From Sipunculus nudus (lineage: Eukaryota > Annelida > Sipuncula > Golfingiida > Sipunculidae), in assembly GCA_026874595.1 (NCBI GenBank), contig CM049306.1, positions 57,976,019 to 58,040,018 of the forward strand: 64,000 nucleotides of DNA, written 5' to 3'. How positions within the stretch are numbered: position 1 is the stretch's first letter; every line of letters starts with the position of its first letter. The notes under the pieces are model-generated. The model saw only the letters and a program-made list of their open reading frames with translations, was not told where the DNA came from and did no database searches. Made by a program: the position numbers and the translations under genes. Below are positions 61,395 through 64,000 of the stretch, one piece after another.

Positions 61395-62090
61395 GTCAAC
61401 TTAGTGAAATCGGAACTTTGTCATGCACAAGTAACATTTTTGGGTCATATTGTAGGGCAGGGCCAGGTAAAACCTGTTGATGCTAAGATAAGTGCTATTT
61501 CTGCATTCCCTAGACCAGACAACAAAAAGCAAATAATGCGTTTTCTTGGTATGGTCGGGTACTACAGGAAGTTTTGTCCAAATTTTTCTGCTGTAGCTGA
61601 ACCTTTGACTAATTTGTCAAAGAAGAAACAAAAGTTTGTATGGAATGTTCAGTGTGAAAATGCATTTCAGAATTTGAAAGCCATTTTGCAAAGTTCACCA
61701 GTTTTAGTAGCTCCACACGTTTCTGTACCTTTTAAGTTAGCTGTGGATGCTAGTGACACTGCTGCTGATGCTGTGTTGTTACAAGAAGGCAAAGATGGCA
61801 TAGATCATCCAATTTGTTATTTCTCAAGAAAGTTTATTGCAAACCAGAAAAACTACCCCACTATTGAAAAAGAATGTTTGGCTATGATTTTGGCGTTGCA
61901 ACATTTTGAAGTTTATGTTACTTCATCAGTCAGACCTATCATTGTCTTCAGTGATCACAATCCCCTCACGTTCATGAACAAATTGAAGTGTAAAAATCAA
62001 GGATTGTTGAGATGGAGTTTGTTCATACAGGATTACAATCTTGATATCGTACACATTAAAGGAAAAGATAATGTACTTCCTGATTGCTAA
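61395..62090 (+). pseudogene. Reverse transcriptase C-terminal part and RNase H, fused in frame to integrase
   Basis: It continues the open frame that begins at 61287 (267 codons). It encodes the RT connection region (VTFLGHIVGQGQVKP, FLGMVGYYRKFCPNFS) without the catalytic YxDD part, then RNase H with its acidic residues (LAVDASDTAAD, TIEKECLAMILAL, VFSDHNPLTFM) and ends IKGKDNVLPDC with TAA at 62088. The RNase H is the last domain before the polypurine tract. The element therefore lacks a working RT and integrase. Confidence 0.85.
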
Positions 62091-62210
62091 TAGAGATTTT
62101 TATAAAATGTTGTAAACATGATGTTTATGTGATGTTGTAGATAAGCTGCTTTTTGAGATGTTGTAAGGATTTAGTGATTGTTTTCCGTGAAAACTTTCTT
62201 TTTTTCTTAC

Positions 62211-62221
62211 AGGAGGGGGAG
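62211..62221 (+). other. Polypurine tract
   Basis: AGGAGGGGGAG directly before the LTR start TGTTAC; the expected plus-strand primer site of an LTR element. Confidence 0.8.
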
Positions 62222-63004
62222 TGTTACAGGTGCTCTATTATGTGACACGGGCGTAACTCGTGTTGTTGTTACATTTTATGTTTAATCTGTACTGGCTGGG
62301 CTCTCGTTGTCGTGTGAGCCTTGGGTTTTCACGCCTGGTCGTGGGTCACGTGATGAGCCTGGTATGTGTGGAGATACACAGCGCTGTTCTTTTAGAGAAT
62401 TCCTAAAACGTGTGTGGGGCAGGACCTTATAGACTGTTCTAGAAGTGCAAAATTCCCGGCTTGAGGTGTGAAGGTATATAAAGGGCTGTTGTTTAGAACC
62501 AGAGGGCAGACAGCAGAGCAGATACCAGCGGACGCATAAGCGTGTGTCAGATTCTAAGACCTTATTCGACGAATGCGGCAATTATACATTTTTAAAGATT
62601 TTCTCCTGGATGTTATACATTTGGATTTCAGTTTACTGTCTGTGTTGTTGCAAGAACTTTCCACTGGACTGTCATTCTCCGAGAGTTTACATTCAAAGGA
62701 CTTATCTTGGTGACAGTGTTGGTATCGAGGTACTGTACCATTATCTTTCTCTGTGATTGTATTGACTTGTTGCTATAACGCTGTGTTACTGTATAATTGT
62801 ATTGATTTAGTGTATTGTATTGTTAGGGTTGTTTTAGGAATAAATTATAGTTATTTGTTAACAAAAAAACACTGACTTCTTTATTCATTCCCCTAGACAT
62901 TTCCCGCTGCGTAGTTTTACAGAATCTGATATTTTTTTTATTTTTTTTTACAAAATTTGTGTTCATCACGCATACGTGATCTGTTTATATTAGGTTCCGT
63001 AACA
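62222..63004 (+). repeat. Full-length LTR (783 bp)
   Basis: Begins TGTTAC and ends GTAACA (6-bp inverted termini), with TATATAAA at 62475-62482 and AATAAA at 62839-62844. It is the 3' LTR of the left unit and at the same time the 5' LTR of the next unit. Confidence 0.92.
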
Positions 63005-64000
63005 TAAAATTGGGGGCTCTCGTCGGGATGCTTAATTTTTTTCAAATTTATAAGGCCTTGACCTGGACACGTTGTTTTATCATACATTGTTTACACGATT
63101 ACATATTGTTTACAGTACATTGTTTACAGGATTTATCTCAGTGTTTTTTTGTTATTGTTTTAACATCTTAACATGGCAGATTTCAAACCTGAGACATTTG
63201 TTGACGATCCGGACCCTGATCAACTTGAACAGTTGTCCAAAGACTAGTTGTTGCGTTTGGGACAACACTTAGGGCTAAATGTGAAAAAAGCTTTAAGAAA
63301 GCCTGATATCATTGCTAAAATCATGCAAGATCTTATTAGCAAAGGTTTAATTGAAGAGAATGAAGTTGCAAAATAAAATAAATGACAGCCTTGCTATGCA
63401 ATTAGAATTTAAAAAGTTGGAAATGCAACATGAGCTAGCATTAAAAGAGAAAGAAAATGAAATTGAGTTAAAACGACTGGAGTTAGAAAGACTTAAACTA
63501 GAACATAGTCTACGTGCTGCCCCAACTCACAGTTTTGATGTTGCTAAACACATTAGACTTGTCCCACCTTTTCAGGAAAAAGAGGTTGATAAATATTTCT
63601 TACACTTTGAGAAGATGGCTGAAAATTTAAAATGGTCTAAGGAATATTGGACTATGCTGTCACAAAGTGTATTGACTGGAAAAGACAGAAAAAATTATAA
63701 AGAGCTTTCAGTAGAAGCTGCTGCTGACTATGACCTGGTAAAACGGTGAATCCGAAAAGGTTATGAGTTAGTTCCAGAGGCTTACCGCCAGATATTCAGA
63801 AATTTGGAAAAGCGCAAAAACAGACCTACGATGAATTTGCTAGGACAAAAGAGCAGTTGTTTGATCGCTGGTGTAGTTCTAAAAATGTAATGAAAGATTA
63901 TGACAATTTGCGCCAGTTGATTTTGCTTGAAGAATTAAAGCGCTGCATTAATGCAGATGTTAAAACTTTTCTCGATGAGAAAAGTCTTGAAACACTTGAC
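63005..64000 (+). mobile_element. Second copy of the element interior (gag), running off the window
   Basis: Matches 58561-59556 at +4444 with no difference that I noticed. It has the same primer-binding site (63011-63029), gag ATG (63173), TAG (63245), the frame change, and TGA (63747). Confidence 0.9.

Overview
The window is animal nuclear DNA: AT-rich and gene-poor, with spliced genes, (TA)n microsatellites, minisatellites, SINE-like and MITE-like repeats and Ty3/gypsy LTR retrotransposons. I see nothing bacterial. The dispersed repeats built around 'GGTCATGACCTT' phrases and the Nin-like SINE domain fit a marine lophotrochozoan, most likely a mollusc. That placement is inference, not something shown by a marker gene.

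Three protein genes can be supported. (1) Left edge, minus strand: the 5' end of a cell-surface gene. A signal-peptide exon (to 4044), an exon with two cadherin repeats (3591-2968) and an FN3 exon (2509-2228) join in matching phase; the 3' part lies off the window. (2) 44762-36684, minus strand: a six-exon Kelch-repeat gene that I could assemble fully. Its exon lengths sum to 1212 nt, exactly 404 codons, with consistent phases. It begins at a strong ACCATGG context and shows no BTB/BACK region. (3) 51303-52520, plus strand: an intact intronless GH27 glycosidase with a signal peptide. Its specificity residues are those of alpha-N-acetylgalactosaminidase. Two MiT/TFE-type TCATGTGA boxes lie 155-190 bp upstream.

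The rest is mostly repeats. 4.4-12.6 kb is a mosaic of duplicated segments, one copy of which is split by a 3-kb TIR element while its sister copy keeps the empty site. 12.6-36.6 kb is largely featureless, with an inverted repeat (14.8 kb), two SINE-like pieces (19.0 and 20.9 kb), a dispersed repeat (26.3-27.1 kb), a MITE packed with TACGC pentamers (28.9-29.4 kb) and a CpG-rich promoter-like stretch (32.3 kb). The Kelch introns carry MITE and minisatellite insertions and an antisense promoter-like region (44.0-44.23 kb). A 1.25-kb array of 29/30-bp units (46.19-47.45 kb) and a direct repeat pair (49.1 and 55.7 kb) surround the glycosidase gene.

The right end (56.3-64.0 kb) holds two kinds of gypsy elements. 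A decayed minus-strand fragment has the usual RNase H-then-integrase order. It abuts a plus-strand element arranged LTR-internal-LTR-internal with a 4444-bp period. The plus element reads gag, protease, integrase (partial), reverse transcriptase (partial), RNase H, polypurine tract, LTR. This is a copia-like order in a gypsy element and is the most interesting structure here.
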